DNA of 37,011 nucleotides from Verrucomicrobiota bacterium (GTDB taxonomy: Bacteria > Verrucomicrobiota > Verrucomicrobiia > Opitutales > Intestinicryptomonadaceae): positions 1-37,011 of the forward strand of contig QALA01000046.1 of NCBI GenBank assembly GCA_003343565.1. The letters run 5' to 3'. The notes under the pieces were generated by a model that was not told where the DNA came from, ran no database searches, and saw nothing but the letters and a program-made list of their open reading frames with translations. The position numbers and the translations under genes were made by a program. Of the stretch, positions 15,885 to 23,301 are shown in pieces. The stretch's first letter is position 1. Every line of letters begins with the position of its first letter.

Positions 15885-16205
15885 GTTCATGTTTAATATA
15901 TTGCAAATCAAGGAGTGTAAATGCGCAAGAATCCATGTTGCTGTTCGTTTATTTTACAAAAAACGGAATAAAATTGGGAATGAGCTTCGCGCTTTTGCCT
16001 GCTTTCGGGGAAACTCCGCATCGAAGCGTTTCGAGCCGCAGCAGGCGCGGATTGATTGGCGAAGTTACGTTTTCTTTGTATCCGCGCGCCGAAATTTTTG
16101 CGGAGATTTCATTCGCGATGCGCGGCCGGGCGTTCGAAAATTAAAGAGCTTTTAAATTTTCAAAGTCCGCCTTGATTCCCTTTTGGAATATTTTGTCCGA
16201 ATCGG
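15885..16205. other. Spacer between the beta-lactamase and the GNAT gene
   Basis: The first 70 bp are AT-rich and should hold the beta-lactamase promoter. I cannot place a convincing Bacteroides-type TTTG / TAnnTTTG pair. The remainder returns to host composition. No gene seen. Confidence 0.45.
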
Positions 16206-16706
16206 CTAAAGCGATTTCGAGTAGAAAAAGCAAGGGTCGCCGGGGACGTAGTAGTCCTTCAAAACGGCTTCCAATTCGTAGCCGCGTTTTTCGTAAAATT
16301 TGTGCGTGGGAATGTATTGTTCGCGTCCGGCGGTTTGCAGGAAAATTTTACGCCCGCCGCGCGCGGCGATGTCCTCTTCGATTTTTGCGATGAGCTTCTT
16401 GCCCGTTCCGCCGCCGCGCAGGGAATTGTCGACCGCCAGCCAATATATGTAGTACGAGCCCACCGTGCACGGGATTATTCCGTAGCAGGCGTATCCGGCG
16501 ACCCGCCCGCCGGCTTCGGCAAAGAGAAACAGGTAGTCCCCGCTTTCCGGCGGCAGCTTCATTGCGTGCATGAGGTTGTCGACCGCCCTGTCTATTTCGT
16601 CGGGCGCCTCCTCAAAGAATCCCGACGATTTCATTATGCGGCGCACGGCGTCGGCGTCATTTGCGCGGGGAACGTTTCTGAATTTTATCTCCAAATGGTC
16701 GTCCAT
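16206..16706 (-). CDS. GNAT family N-acetyltransferase
   Basis: This 166-residue cytoplasmic enzyme should transfer an acetyl group from acetyl-CoA to an unknown amine. It shows FRNVPRANDADAVRRIMKSSGFF, a common GNAT N-terminus, then LFAEAGGRVAGYACYG (strand beta-4) and YYIYWLAVDNSLRGGGTGKKLIAKIEEDI with the acetyl-CoA pyrophosphate loop R-G-G-G-T-G. A C-terminal FYEKRGYELEAVLKDYY follows. The composition matches the host, unlike the beta-lactamase downstream of it. In other genomes such GNATs sit beside D-Ala-D-Ala ligase-like genes; none is seen here. Confidence 0.85.
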   Translation of the reverse strand: MDDHLEIKFRNVPRANDADAVRRIMKSSGFFEEAPDEIDRAVDNLMHAMKLPPESGDYLFLFAEAGGRVAGYACYGIIPCTVGSYYIYWLAVDNSLRGGGTGKKLIAKIEEDIAARGGRKIFLQTAGREQYIPTHKFYEKRGYELEAVLKDYYVPGDPCFFYSKSL

Positions 16707-17010
16707 ATTTGCAGTTCGTTTGTTATTTTTTTGAGGGTGCGGCTCTAATGGGAAATTGTTTTTTTAATAACCGTCGGGCGCGCCCGGCGTCCCATATTCT
16801 GTCAATAAAGTTTTAATAAAATTTCCCGGCCGCGCAAAATGCGGGATTGCATTTCCCATTCTCCATTTTTCGTTTTTGCCGTTCTATGGGCGCGGATTTA
16901 CATTCTGTCCGGCCGCATTGCGAGTCAAGCAAAATGGCCCCCGTTTCCGTCTGGAGCCCGCGGCGCAGAAAATACTTTAAAAAATAAACCGGGCCCCCAT
17001 ACTTTAAAGC
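16707..17010. promoter_or_regulatory. Divergent intergenic region between GNAT and fabG
   Basis: This 304-bp gap must hold promoters for both genes. It contains a perfect 12-bp GC palindrome CGGGCGCGCCCG (16775-16786), an AT-rich block with TCAATAAAGTTTTAATAAAAT (16801-16821) and a repeated decamer ATACTTTAAA just before fabG. No consensus -35/-10 pair is convincing. Confidence 0.45.
16972..17008 (+). repeat. Repeated decamer ATACTTTAAA before fabG
   Basis: ATACTTTAAA occurs at 16972-16981 and 16999-17008, 27 bp apart, the second copy ending 2 bp before the fabG ATG. It may be a paired operator or a duplicated -10/TSS region. This is inference from position only. Confidence 0.5.
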
Positions 17011-17757
17011 ATGGAAAAAGACATGAAAAATAAGGTCGCCTTCGTGAGCGGGGCGGGCAGGGGCATAGGCAGGGAAATCGCGCTTGAGCTTGCCGCGCGC
17101 GGTTGTACGGTTTTGTGCGCCAGCAAGAACGCGTCTTCGTGCGGCAAAACGGCAGAAGATATTTCCGCCGCGGGGCTGTCGGCGGAGGCCTTCGCCCTGG
17201 ACGTGTCCGACCCTGCGGAAGTCAGGGACGTCTGCGCGCTGATTCTGAAGAAATACGAGGCCGTTGACATCATTGTGAACAACGCCGGCATTACGCGCGA
17301 TAATCTGATAATGCGCATGAGCGATCAGGAGTGGCGCGACGTAATCTCCACAAATCTCGACTCCTGTTTTTATGTCGTCCGCAATTTGGTTCGCGCCATG
17401 ATGCAGAAGCGTTGGGGGCGTATAATCAACATATCCTCCGTCTCCGGGCAGTACGGCAATGCAGGACAGGCCAATTATTCGGCGGCCAAGGCGGGAATCA
17501 TAGGCTTTACAAAGACCCTCGCCCGCGAGCTTGCTTCGCGCGGGATAACCGTCAACGCCATAGCTCCGGGCTTCATAGAGACGGACATGACCGCGGTATT
17601 GCCGAAAAACATTGTCGATGCGCTCATGGTCAACATTCCCCTGAAGAAGATGGGGCGGACTTCCGACATAGCCAAGGCGTGCGCGTTTCTGGCTTCAGAC
17701 GACGCCGCGTACATAACCGGCCAGGTGCTGGCCGTCAACGGCGGGCTCGGAATGTAG
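17011..17757 (+). CDS. fabG: 3-oxoacyl-[ACP] reductase (short-chain dehydrogenase)
   Basis: This 248-residue NADPH-dependent reductase of fatty acid elongation reduces 3-oxoacyl-ACP to 3-hydroxyacyl-ACP. The SDR motifs are complete: cofactor loop SGAGRGIGR, NNAG in DIIVNNAGITRDNLIMRM, the catalytic Ser in INISSVSGQYGNAGQ, and YxxxK as YSAAK. The NAGITRDNL-x-M-R-M segment and the ending TGQVLAVNGG are typical of FabG. The start may be ATG 17011 or 17023; the latter has GGAAAAAG as a possible ribosome site. The pullulanase-like gene begins 19 bp downstream, so the two may be co-transcribed although they serve different pathways. A different SDR activity cannot be excluded. Confidence 0.88.
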   Translation: MEKDMKNKVAFVSGAGRGIGREIALELAARGCTVLCASKNASSCGKTAEDISAAGLSAEAFALDVSDPAEVRDVCALILKKYEAVDIIVNNAGITRDNLIMRMSDQEWRDVISTNLDSCFYVVRNLVRAMMQKRWGRIINISSVSGQYGNAGQANYSAAKAGIIGFTKTLARELASRGITVNAIAPGFIETDMTAVLPKNIVDALMVNIPLKKMGRTSDIAKACAFLASDDAAYITGQVLAVNGGLGM

Positions 17758-17776
17758 CCGGCGTCGGCCGATTTTC

Positions 17777-20167
17777 ATGAAGATACTAAAGGCATGGTGG
17801 CATGAGAGCTGTACGGTGTGCGTGTCGCTCTCGCAGGATTGCGACGGTGTCGCTCCGCTGACGGTGGAGTCGGAGTATCCCGTAGCGTCCTATTCGGTGG
17901 AGCGCGCGCCCGTGCGGCTTTTTGCGAAGTATTGCGCGTACTATATGGAGGGCGGGTTCGTGCATTTCGTGCTCGATGCCGGAAACTTCGACAACGTGTC
18001 TTTGGACAATGCCGAGTACTATCTGTGCGGCTCCTTCAACGGCTGGGGCGCGGCGGCGGGGGATCCCGCGTGGAAGATGGGGCCCGGTCGCACGGCGTCC
18101 GAACTTGAGCTCAAGGTCGACAAATCCCTCGTGCGCCTGTCGCACGGCGGGGCGCTGTTCAAGTTTGCCACGGCCGACGGCCGCTGGCTGGATCCGCGGG
18201 CGGATTGCCCGAATGCGGAGCGCGACGGCGGGGGCAATCTGAACTTCCGCCTAAGCTCCAAATGTACGGGGCGCAATTTGTTCTTCATAAAGTTTTGCGA
18301 TTTGCCCGACATACGGACAAAAATTTTCGTCCGCCTTGACAACTCGCGCTGCCCGGTCAACGTGTCGGAGTTTCTGCATCAGATATACTCGCACAAGAGG
18401 CTGGGCGCTTACGACGCGGGCGGGGTGACGGAATTTTCCATATTCGCCCCCCGCGCGCAGCTTGCCGCCGTTGCGTGGTCGGCTCCCGATTCTCCTGAGC
18501 AAAAGCACATACTTACCGCCTCCTCTTCCGACGGCGCCGTTTGGACGGCGCGCGCCGGAGCGGACTTGCGCGGCTGCCGCTACTGTTGGCATATTCTCGG
18601 CGTCAATATAGACGCGGGCACGGACTTCAATTCCAAGTTTCCCGTCGCGGATCCCTATGCGAACGCCATGCTCTCTTCGGAGGGGCCGTCGATAGTTGTC
18701 TACGACGAGGATTTGCCCAAGCCGCGGTGCGCGCACACGCCTCCGCCGTGGTGCGACATTGTGATAATGGAGGCCCACATTCGGGATTTGCTGGCGAAGG
18801 CCGAAGCGTCGTCTCTCAGTCCGGACGAGCGCGAAGGATTTTCCGGCCTGGCCAAATGGCTGTCGTCGCCGGACTGCTACATTCGCCGCGCCGGCGTCAA
18901 CTGCGTCGAGCTTCAGCCGATTCACGAGTTTACCGCCCGCCGAAAGGGGGACTACGAATGGGGCTACATGCCGGTAAACTGGTTTTCGCCCTCAAGCTCT
19001 TACGCCTCGAATCCGTCGGAGGCCTCCCAGGTGCGCGAGTTCGCCGAGCTGGTCGAGGCGTTTCACAAGGCCGGCGTTTCCGTCATATTGGACGTGGTCT
19101 ACAACCATTTCGGCGACCCGAACTTCCTTTTGAAAATCGACAAGGAATACTATTTCGAGATGTCTCCGGACGGCCGGCTTGTAAATTACAGCGGCTGCGG
19201 AAACGACTTTCGCGCCCGCTCTCCCATGGCTTTGCGCATGATTGTCGACAGCCTGAAGCGAATGCTTGTCAATTACGGAGTGGACGGATTCCGCTTCGAT
19301 TTGGCCGAGCTAATCGGCGTGGAGGCCTTGCGGGAAATAGAGGTCGAGCTGAAGAAGGTCAAGCCCTCCGTAATTTTGATAGCCGAGCCGTGGAGTTTTC
19401 GCGGGCACATTGCCCGCCAGTTGCGCGATACGGGATTCAGCTCGTGGAACGACGGGTTCCGCGAATACGCGTTCGGGTTTGTCGGCGGCGGCGGAGATTT
19501 TGAAGGCTTTAAGTATTTCATGCGGGGCAGCCTGGGGGGCGTTGCGAAATGGCCCGCCCAGACTGTAAACTATGTCGAGAGCCACGACGACATGTGCCTT
19601 TTCGACAGGCTCTGCGGCGACAGACGGCAGTTCCCTTCGATTGACGACGTGCGGAAATTTAAGATGGCGTATGCGATGACCCTCGTTGCTCCGGGCATTC
19701 CGATGCTCGCCGAGGGCTTTGACTTGCTGCGCACAAAGGGCGGTAAGAACAACACATACAAGGACGGCGAGGCGAACGCCGTCGATTACCGCAGGGGGGA
19801 GAGCTTTACCGGCGAGCGCGCGTGGCTGCGGGCTTTTGTGCGCTTCCGCCTTTCCGGCCTTGCCCGCGCGCTGCGGCTGCACTGCGCTCCGCGCGAATCG
19901 TATTTCAGATTTTTCTCCGATTCCGGCGCGAAGGCCTACGGGGCGATGTTCAATGCGGATTCTTCCGGAGACTGCCGCAGGGTTCTTGCGGCGTTCAATC
20001 CGTCGAAGGATTTTGTCCGCCTGGAAGTCGGCGATTTGGGCGGCTTTGTCCAGATTGCCGACATAGACAGATTCGACGTCCGCGGACTGGAGGATTCCGC
20101 CTGCGTTTCTTCCGGCGCGCTCGAAATGCCGCCGCTTTCTTTTGCGCTGTTTGTATCGGAACGTTGA
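17777..20167 (+). CDS. GH13 alpha-glucan debranching enzyme (type I pullulanase/isoamylase-like)
   Basis: This 796-residue enzyme lacks a signal peptide and so probably acts on intracellular glycogen or maltodextrins, cutting alpha-1,6 branches. The N-terminal part contains a CBM48-like stretch (EYYLCGSFNGWG and a later EFSIFAPRAQLAAVAW). The GH13 barrel shows all four regions: I DVVYNHFG, II GFRFDLAE with nucleophile Asp508, III AEPW with acid/base Glu537, and IV NYVESHDD with Asp604. YEWGYMPVNWFSPSSSYASNP matches the YNWGYDP motif of type I pullulanases. A C-terminal beta-domain follows. The N-terminal 100 residues are unusual and Cys-rich. It follows fabG by 19 bp. With glgA it supports a glycogen pathway. 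Confidence 0.85.
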   Translation: MKILKAWWHESCTVCVSLSQDCDGVAPLTVESEYPVASYSVERAPVRLFAKYCAYYMEGGFVHFVLDAGNFDNVSLDNAEYYLCGSFNGWGAAAGDPAWKMGPGRTASELELKVDKSLVRLSHGGALFKFATADGRWLDPRADCPNAERDGGGNLNFRLSSKCTGRNLFFIKFCDLPDIRTKIFVRLDNSRCPVNVSEFLHQIYSHKRLGAYDAGGVTEFSIFAPRAQLAAVAWSAPDSPEQKHILTASSSDGAVWTARAGADLRGCRYCWHILGVNIDAGTDFNSKFPVADPYANAMLSSEGPSIVVYDEDLPKPRCAHTPPPWCDIVIMEAHIRDLLAKAEASSLSPDEREGFSGLAKWLSSPDCYIRRAGVNCVELQPIHEFTARRKGDYEWGYMPVNWFSPSSSYASNPSEASQVREFAELVEAFHKAGVSVILDVVYNHFGDPNFLLKIDKEYYFEMSPDGRLVNYSGCGNDFRARSPMALRMIVDSLKRMLVNYGVDGFRFDLAELIGVEALREIEVELKKVKPSVILIAEPWSFRGHIARQLRDTGFSSWNDGFREYAFGFVGGGGDFEGFKYFMRGSLGGVAKWPAQTVNYVESHDDMCLFDRLCGDRRQFPSIDDVRKFKMAYAMTLVAPGIPMLAEGFDLLRTKGGKNNTYKDGEANAVDYRRGESFTGERAWLRAFVRFRLSGLARALRLHCAPRESYFRFFSDSGAKAYGAMFNADSSGDCRRVLAAFNPSKDFVRLEVGDLGGFVQIADIDRFDVRGLEDSACVSSGALEMPPLSFALFVSER

Positions 20168-20210
20168 GTCGGCCGCATCTTTGTTTGCCTGTTTGTCCGA
20201 TTGCCGGGGC

Positions 20211-20270
20211 GTCGGCGTCCGCGTCGGCGTAGGCTCCCATGTTCGCGTTGGTGTCGGTGTTGGCGTTCGC
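20211..20270. repeat. Degenerate hexamer tandem repeat (GTCGGC-type), 10 units
   Basis: Units read GTCGGC, GTCCGC, GTCGGC, GTAGGC, TCCCAT, GTTCGC, GTTGGT, GTCGGT, GTTGGC and GTTCGC, so nine of ten fit GTNNGY. The same word runs inside the MutL linker (about 25915-25940). Confidence 0.7.
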
Positions 20271-20492
20271 TTTTTTCGCGTTCCTTTTTGCAAGGCGCGC
20301 GCGGCTTTGGCAGTGCGGGTGTGGGCGCGTCTATTTCGCTTGCCTATTTTTTTCGCGCGCTTTTTTGCGTGTCGATTGCCGCGTTAAAATCCGCGGTTTC
20401 GGCGCGCATTGTACCGTGAAGTTTGATTTGGAAAAAGTGAAGCGGGGTTCGGGAAAAAGGCTTTCGAAATGGCTGTTGCAAGGGGCGTTCGG

Positions 20493-20519
20493 GGAGGTCG
20501 CAAGGCGGTTGCAACCTCC
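20493..20519. repeat. GC-rich hairpin
   Basis: GGAGGT pairs with ACCTCC, then after one mismatch GCAA pairs with TTGC around the loop GGCGG. It could act as a bidirectional transcription stop, but no U-run follows on either strand. Confidence 0.55.
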
Positions 20520-20596
20520 GTTAAAATCGGAAATCATGCGCGGCGGGACGCCGCACAGATTTATTCGCTCGCTCCGTCCAATTTCGTTGACTTTGC

Positions 20597-21463
20597 TCAA
20601 TCCGGGGAAAATTCAAACTCCTCGGCGATAATCAAGTTGTCGGAGCAGGCGAAGGCGGGCGGATTGTCGGACACCTTTGTTCCGGGCGCCGCTCCCCCCG
20701 CCGGACCGCCGACTTTCGCGCGCCATATCGTGAGTTTTCCGCCGTCGACTTGCGCAAACGCGCCGGGAAACGGCCTGCTTATTCCGCGCACGAGATTGAA
20801 CGTTTCGCGCGCGGTTTTTGAGAAGTCTATGAGGCCGTCGGCGGGCGTGCGCCTGCCGTAGTAGGAGGCCTTCGATTCGTCCTGCTTTTTGAGCGCGGGA
20901 TTGCCCTCCAACAGGGATTCCAGCGCGCCGTCGAGCACGCGCACGGCCGCCGCCGCTATTCTCGGCTGTATGTCCGACACGTATTCTTCGTCGGAAAATT
21001 CGACCTTCTCCTGCGCCACTATGTCTCCCGTGTCGAACTTTTTTTCCAGAACGTGCAGCGAGACCCCGCAGTGGTTTTCCCCGTTTATTATCGACCAGTT
21101 GAGAGGGGCCCGCCCCCTGTATGCCGGCAGATATGAGCCGTGCATGTTGTACGCACCAAGCCTTGCCTGCGAAAATATTTCCTCCGGAATCAGGTTGCGG
21201 TAGTAGAGCGAGAGAATCAGGTCGGGCTTGAGGTACTTTACCTTTCTGAACCACTTTTCGGTTTTTAGAGTCGGCGGCTTGAATACGGGAATGGAATTTT
21301 TGGCCGCGAGCTCTTCCGGAGTTTCGAACCAGCGGGTTTCGTGGGCGTCCGCATCGTGGGTAAATACGGCAACGACATTGCAGCCCCTGTCCAACAGGAG
21401 CTTCAGGCATTTGTATCCCACGTCGCTAAAGCCGAAAAATATTATGCGAACCTGCGTGTTCAT
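20597..21463 (-). CDS. ArnA-type UDP-aminosugar formyltransferase (Fmt-like fold)
   Basis: This 288-residue cytoplasmic enzyme is predicted to transfer a formyl group from N10-formyl-tetrahydrofolate to an amino sugar nucleotide. The catalytic triad of the ArnA N-terminal domain is seen at a constant offset: Asn106 and His108 in YNMHGSYLPAYRGRAP, and Asp144 in KFDTGD (E. coli ArnA N102, H104, D140). The C-terminal domain (YYGRRTPADGLIDFSKTARETFNLVRGISRPFPGAF) matches the ArnA/Fmt C-terminal region. The ArnA dehydrogenase domain is absent, so this is a stand-alone formyltransferase. It lies 15 bp downstream of the ArnC-like gene, which supports a role in aminosugar decoration of lipid. A true methionyl-tRNA formyltransferase is less likely given context and length. 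Confidence 0.85.
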   Translation of the reverse strand: MNTQVRIIFFGFSDVGYKCLKLLLDRGCNVVAVFTHDADAHETRWFETPEELAAKNSIPVFKPPTLKTEKWFRKVKYLKPDLILSLYYRNLIPEEIFSQARLGAYNMHGSYLPAYRGRAPLNWSIINGENHCGVSLHVLEKKFDTGDIVAQEKVEFSDEEYVSDIQPRIAAAAVRVLDGALESLLEGNPALKKQDESKASYYGRRTPADGLIDFSKTARETFNLVRGISRPFPGAFAQVDGGKLTIWRAKVGGPAGGAAPGTKVSDNPPAFACSDNLIIAEEFEFSPD

Positions 21464-21478
21464 GGGTCGTAAAATTCG

Positions 21479-22426
21479 TCAGTCCTTTGCGTTGCCGTCG
21501 AAACCCACGGTCTCGCGGAGTATGTACTTCGGGCGTGCCTGAACTACTTGGTATATGCGGCCGACGTACTCGCCTATCAGGCCTATTCCGATCAGCGTCA
21601 TGCTCACGAGAAAGAAGAGCATTGCAAACAGCGTAAACACGCCCTCCGCCTCCGCTCCCATGAAGAATCGCCTGTACAGCAGTATGCTGACGAGCATGAA
21701 CGAGCCGAACGCCGAGAGAAATCCGAAAATCGTAAAAATCTGGAGCGGCACGAGAGTGAATCCCGTTATGAGATCGAAGTTCAGGCGAATGAGCTTGTAC
21801 AGGCTGTACTTGGAGTCCCCGGAGTGGCGCGCCGCATGCTCTACCTCTATTTCGTCCGGATTCGAGGCGAACGTGTAGGCCAGCGCGGGAATGAACATCG
21901 AGCGTTCGTTCGTGCTCAACACCGCCTTCACGACGTCCCGCGTATAGGCGCGCAGCATGCAGCCCTGGTCCTTCATGCGTATGTTCGTCATTTTGTCGCG
22001 CATGAAGTTTACGAGCTTGGAGGCGTATCTGCGCCCGAACGTGTCTTCGCGCTGCTTGCGGTATCCGCCGACCGCGTCGCAGCCCTCGTCTATGCGCTTG
22101 ACGAGCTTTGCTATTTCTTCGGGGGGATTTTGCAAGTCGGCGTCTATGGTGACAATTATGTCTCCGGACGCCCGCTCGAACGCCGCGATAATCGCCGTGT
22201 GCTGGCCGAAGTTTCCGTTGAAGTCGACGAGGCGCGCAACGCCCGGACGCTCGGCGCAAAATTCGCGCAGTATCTCTCCGGAGTTGTCGCCGCTGCCGTC
22301 GTTTACGAATATGACCTCCCAGGGTCTGCCCATTTTGTCCATGGTCGCGCAGAGCCTGTCGAAGAGGGGGCGGAGATTGTTTTCCTCGTTGTATACCGGC
22401 ACTACGACCGAAATTTCAACTGACAT
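21479..22426 (-). CDS. arnC: ArnC-like undecaprenyl-phosphate glycosyltransferase
   Basis: This 315-residue enzyme should load a (formylated) aminosugar onto undecaprenyl phosphate at the inner membrane. It has the GT2 A-domain (EISVVVPVYNEENNLRPLFDRL, then TIDADLQNPPEEI with the metal-binding DAD) and two C-terminal membrane helices (FTLVPLQIFTIFGFLSAFGSFML; FTLFAMLFFLVSMTLIGIGLIGEYVGR). NFGQHTAIIAAFERASGD and DQGCMLRAYTRDVV are typical of ArnC. The ArnA-type formyltransferase follows 15 bp downstream in the same direction. ArnB, ArnD, ArnT and the ArnA dehydrogenase are not in the window. A dolichol-phosphate mannosyltransferase-like enzyme (GtrB) is the main alternative; the pairing makes ArnC more likely. 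Confidence 0.82.
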   Translation of the reverse strand: MSVEISVVVPVYNEENNLRPLFDRLCATMDKMGRPWEVIFVNDGSGDNSGEILREFCAERPGVARLVDFNGNFGQHTAIIAAFERASGDIIVTIDADLQNPPEEIAKLVKRIDEGCDAVGGYRKQREDTFGRRYASKLVNFMRDKMTNIRMKDQGCMLRAYTRDVVKAVLSTNERSMFIPALAYTFASNPDEIEVEHAARHSGDSKYSLYKLIRLNFDLITGFTLVPLQIFTIFGFLSAFGSFMLVSILLYRRFFMGAEAEGVFTLFAMLFFLVSMTLIGIGLIGEYVGRIYQVVQARPKYILRETVGFDGNAKD

Positions 22427-22522
22427 AGATTTTCCTTTTTTTAACGGGGATTTTATTATTTTTGGGGTATGAACGCGTTTTTTTAAGAAACGTTGTTGGG
22501 GGGAAAAAGGGGGAGGGAAGCG

Positions 22523-23212
22523 TCAGAATCCGAAGCGCGGGAATTCGCGCAGGGTGTGTCTGCCGCCGTACATGGTGTTTTCTTCGGCTATGCCGGAGTA
22601 GGCCATGCAAGAAAATATTATCGAACGCTTCATGAGCACGGAGCCGGGTTGCAGGACGGAATTGCAGCCGGCTTCCGCCTCGTCGCCGAGCAGCGCGCCG
22701 AGTTTGCGCAGCCCGGAATCCAGTCGGCCTTCGGGCGTATAAACCAATACGTTTCGCTTGTCGAGACGCAGGTTGGCGCATATGACCCCCGCGCCGAGGT
22801 GCGATTTGTTTCCAAGCACGGAGTCTCCCACATAATTGTAATGCGGGGTTTGCACGGCGTCGAGCAGGAGCGAATTTTTGTATTCGCAGGAGTTTCCCAT
22901 GACGCAGCCCCTGCCCGTTATGACCTGCCCGCGCACAAAGCAGCCCACGCGCATTTCCGTATCCTCGCCTATCCATGCCGGCCCCCTGATGTGGGCGAAC
23001 GGCGGAAGGATAGCCGACGGGTGAATGTAGACATCTCCCTCAATGCGCACTCCGGGGGGAATGTCGCTCTTGGATTCCAGCTTGGAGAAGTCCACCGACG
23101 CCAGCGCGGATTTTATTTCGCGCACCCATTCCCACGGAGCCGCGTCCGGTCGAAAGAATGCGGCAAAGCGTTTCAGCGATGGCGGAAGATTGAATAGTGT
23201 GTCGGCTCTCAT
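22523..23212 (-). CDS. Left-handed beta-helix nucleotidyltransferase/acyltransferase-like protein
   Basis: This 229-residue cytoplasmic protein has a GlmU-like left-handed beta-helix. Hexapeptide-type repeats run from IPPGVRIEGDVYIHPSAILPPFAHIRGPAWIGEDTEMRVGCFVRGQVITGRGCVMGN, and the later HYNYVGDSVLGNKSHLGAGVICANLRLDKRNV closely resembles the GlmU acetyltransferase segment H-x-x-Y-x-G-D. The pyrophosphorylase domain is missing. It may acylate a UDP-sugar or be a non-catalytic partner. The neighbours (ArnC and formyltransferase downstream, Mpl upstream, all minus) fit envelope or nucleotide-sugar work. The Mpl stop is 89 bp upstream. Confidence 0.78.
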   Translation of the reverse strand: MRADTLFNLPPSLKRFAAFFRPDAAPWEWVREIKSALASVDFSKLESKSDIPPGVRIEGDVYIHPSAILPPFAHIRGPAWIGEDTEMRVGCFVRGQVITGRGCVMGNSCEYKNSLLLDAVQTPHYNYVGDSVLGNKSHLGAGVICANLRLDKRNVLVYTPEGRLDSGLRKLGALLGDEAEAGCNSVLQPGSVLMKRSIIFSCMAYSGIAEENTMYGGRHTLREFPRFGF

Positions 23213-23301
23213 TTTTGTGTCGGGCGCAATCCGCTTGCGGGATTTTGGCGATTATCCGGCAAAATTTAGTCCGATTTTTTGCCGCCTCAACAAAAAAATT
23301 T

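Larger units (their letters stand above)
14759..15956. mobile_element. AT-rich foreign island carrying the beta-lactamase
   Basis: The island is marked by a sharp fall in GC on both sides of the beta-lactamase gene. The 9-mer TTTATTTTA occurs at 14759-14767 and again at 15948-15956, close to both composition edges. It might be a target duplication or a chance AT-rich match. No transposase, integrase or mobilisation gene and no terminal inverted repeat is visible, so the mode of entry is unknown. Edges are approximate. Confidence 0.45.
20168..20596. other. Convergent spacer with hexamer repeat and hairpin
   Basis: This 429-bp gap lies between the ends of two convergent genes. I see no gene in it. 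It carries the 6-bp tandem repeat at 20211-20270 and a stable hairpin at 20493-20519. No classical T-run terminator is visible for either gene. Confidence 0.55.

Noticed and set aside
14759..15956. Insertion sequence around the beta-lactamase
   Set aside because: I found no transposase fragment and no terminal inverted repeats. Only a possible 9-bp AT-rich direct repeat, which may be chance.
20597..21463. Methionyl-tRNA formyltransferase (fmt)
   Set aside because: The Fmt fold fits, but the ArnC-like gene immediately upstream and the ArnA-type segments favour a sugar formyltransferase.
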